DNA of 64,000 bases. Source: Clostridiales bacterium (lineage in GTDB: Bacteria > Bacillota > Clostridia > Saccharofermentanales > Saccharofermentanaceae). Made by a program: the position numbers and the translations under genes. Below, one piece after another: positions 63,351-64,000 of this stretch. The notes beneath the pieces were generated by a model. That model did not search any database and had not been told where the DNA came from. It worked only from the letters and a program-made list of their open reading frames with translations. The DNA is taken from the NCBI GenBank assembly GCA_017527865.1, contig JAFXPN010000001.1:1-64000 (forward strand), given 5' to 3'. How positions within the stretch are numbered: position 1 is the stretch's first letter; the number at the start of each line of letters is the position of its first letter.

Positions 63351-64000
63351 CAGACAGCAGGCGGAAAGACTTCTGCGCGCGTTAAGCGAAGCGGATGACA
63401 GATATATAGAGGAGGCGCTTTCCCCTGCGCGGAAAGCAGCCGTTACGCCTTTGCGGAAGTATTCGGGTTTTATCGCGGCTATAGCAGCTGCATTGATATT
63501 CCTGATCGGAGGCGGCGTGCTGTTTAAGCTTTCAAATACCGGCAGAAATGATTCCGCCAGGCCGGAAGCCGACTCTGAGGAAACATTTGCAGAAGCAATG
63601 TATATTGATGCTGCTTCTGATGAACTCTCGATACGTTCGGCGGCTACAGAGGCGAATGACATGACCTACGGCGGAGAATGTGAGGAGGACACCTCGGATG
63701 AAACTGTTGCGGAATGCATTGACGGAGCGGTCGGCGAGACACCGGTCGCAAATGCTGTGATCGAAGCGGGAAGCGCAGAGGAGCTTTATGCGATGTCGGG
63801 TATCGGAGCGGACTTCCCGGACAGTGTTAACGGAAGTGTTTCAACACGGTATTATTACTACTCGTTTGGCATGATCGAGGTTCAGTATCTCGATAAGCAT
63901 GATAATCTGCTGTGCACGATCCGCAAAGCGCCGGCCTCAGAGGTGCAGGCGGATATCCCCGGTGACTATGCCGATTATGTGATGTACGAACAGCCTGATA
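63343..64000 (+). CDS. Probable anti-sigma factor (partial, runs off the window)
   Basis: The frame opens at ATG 63343 and stays open to the window edge (219 codons), with AAGAAGGTT just before it. Residues 1-40 are a charged N-terminal part (DNRQQAERLLRALSEADDRY, IEEALSPARKAA), then one membrane helix (about 44-62, FIAAIAAALIFLIGGGVL) and an acidic outside domain (about 63 onward) with a later part (SVSTRYYYYSFGMIEVQYLD) resembling DUF4367-type domains. It overlaps the sigma gene, so its partner is clear, but direct inhibition is inference. The 3' end is missing. Confidence 0.85.
   Translation, partial: MDNRQQAERLLRALSEADDRYIEEALSPARKAAVTPLRKYSGFIAAIAAALIFLIGGGVLFKLSNTGRNDSARPEADSEETFAEAMYIDAASDELSIRSAATEANDMTYGGECEEDTSDETVAECIDGAVGETPVANAVIEAGSAEELYAMSGIGADFPDSVNGSVSTRYYYYSFGMIEVQYLDKHDNLLCTIRKAPASEVQADIPGDYADYVMYEQPD

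Noticed and set aside
1..64000. CRISPR arrays, tRNA or rRNA genes, insertion sequences, prophage
   Set aside because: No regularly spaced repeats, cloverleaf, rRNA core or transposase was found anywhere in the window.

Overview
The window is about 64 kb of compact, almost fully coding, mid-GC chromosomal DNA that looks like a Gram-positive-type anaerobe of the Firmicutes, most likely class Clostridia. The reasons are Firmicutes-type gene orders (rpsF-ssb-rpsR, rplI-dnaB, tilS-hpt-ftsH, prfA followed by sua5/ywlE-type sequence), strong AGGAGG-type ribosome binding sites, a TmcAL (YlbM) gene, an acetate-forming pta-ackA pair, an ECF-transporter S component, LytD-type wall glucosaminidase, lipoproteins, and no outer-membrane genes. 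The genus cannot be fixed by reading alone. I see no tRNA, rRNA, CRISPR array, insertion sequence or prophage.

Layout. 1-5.2 kb: a partial ORF, a DUF4870-like membrane protein, ribosomal protein S20, TmcAL, a SulP transporter and a lumenal protein of unknown role. 5.2-9.0 kb: pta-ackA, an ECF S component, an orphan and a remnant of a bile-acid:Na+ symporter-type gene. 9.1-13.4 kb: nucleic-acid and nucleotide enzymes (PcrA helicase, dGTPase, YfbR-like 5'-deoxynucleotidase). 13.4-17.5 kb: a wall glucosaminidase and a cohesin-like surface protein. 17.5-30.2 kb: folC, a TPR-like membrane protein, thrC, carB, a seven-helix diguanylate cyclase, an alanine/glycine symporter, a degenerate prepilin peptidase and prfC. 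30.2-39.6 kb: a surface-polysaccharide cluster (polymerase-like protein with a DUF218-like tail, lipoprotein, Alg14/Alg13-like pair, GT2, methyltransferase, pyruvyl transferase family protein, radical SAM protein, and a convergent flippase with a large extra C-terminal domain). 39.7-44.6 kb: malQ, glpK, an AEC permease and SseB-like protein. 44.6-57.0 kb: translation, replication and salvage genes (prfA, Sua5 fusion, rpsF-ssb-rpsR, rplI-dnaB-tilS-hpt-ftsH). 55.9-62.7 kb: a purine/nucleoside uptake and salvage block (a BMP-like lipoprotein lacking part of lobe 2, xpt, an intact BMP lipoprotein, one double ATPase, two permeases). 62.8-64 kb: an ECF sigma factor and the start of a probable anti-sigma factor.

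The most interesting observations are fusions and degenerate enzymes: Sua5 fused to a low-molecular-weight phosphatase-like domain whose catalytic Cys and Arg are Ser and Leu; a prepilin peptidase with Phe in place of its second catalytic Asp; a flippase carrying a beta-sandwich-like tail; a polymerase-like protein with a DUF218-like tail; and a BMP-like paralogue missing about 39 residues of the second lobe. The rpsF leader also has a structure that can mask its ribosome binding site, as expected for S6:S18 feedback. All calls come from reading the sequence; no database search was run.
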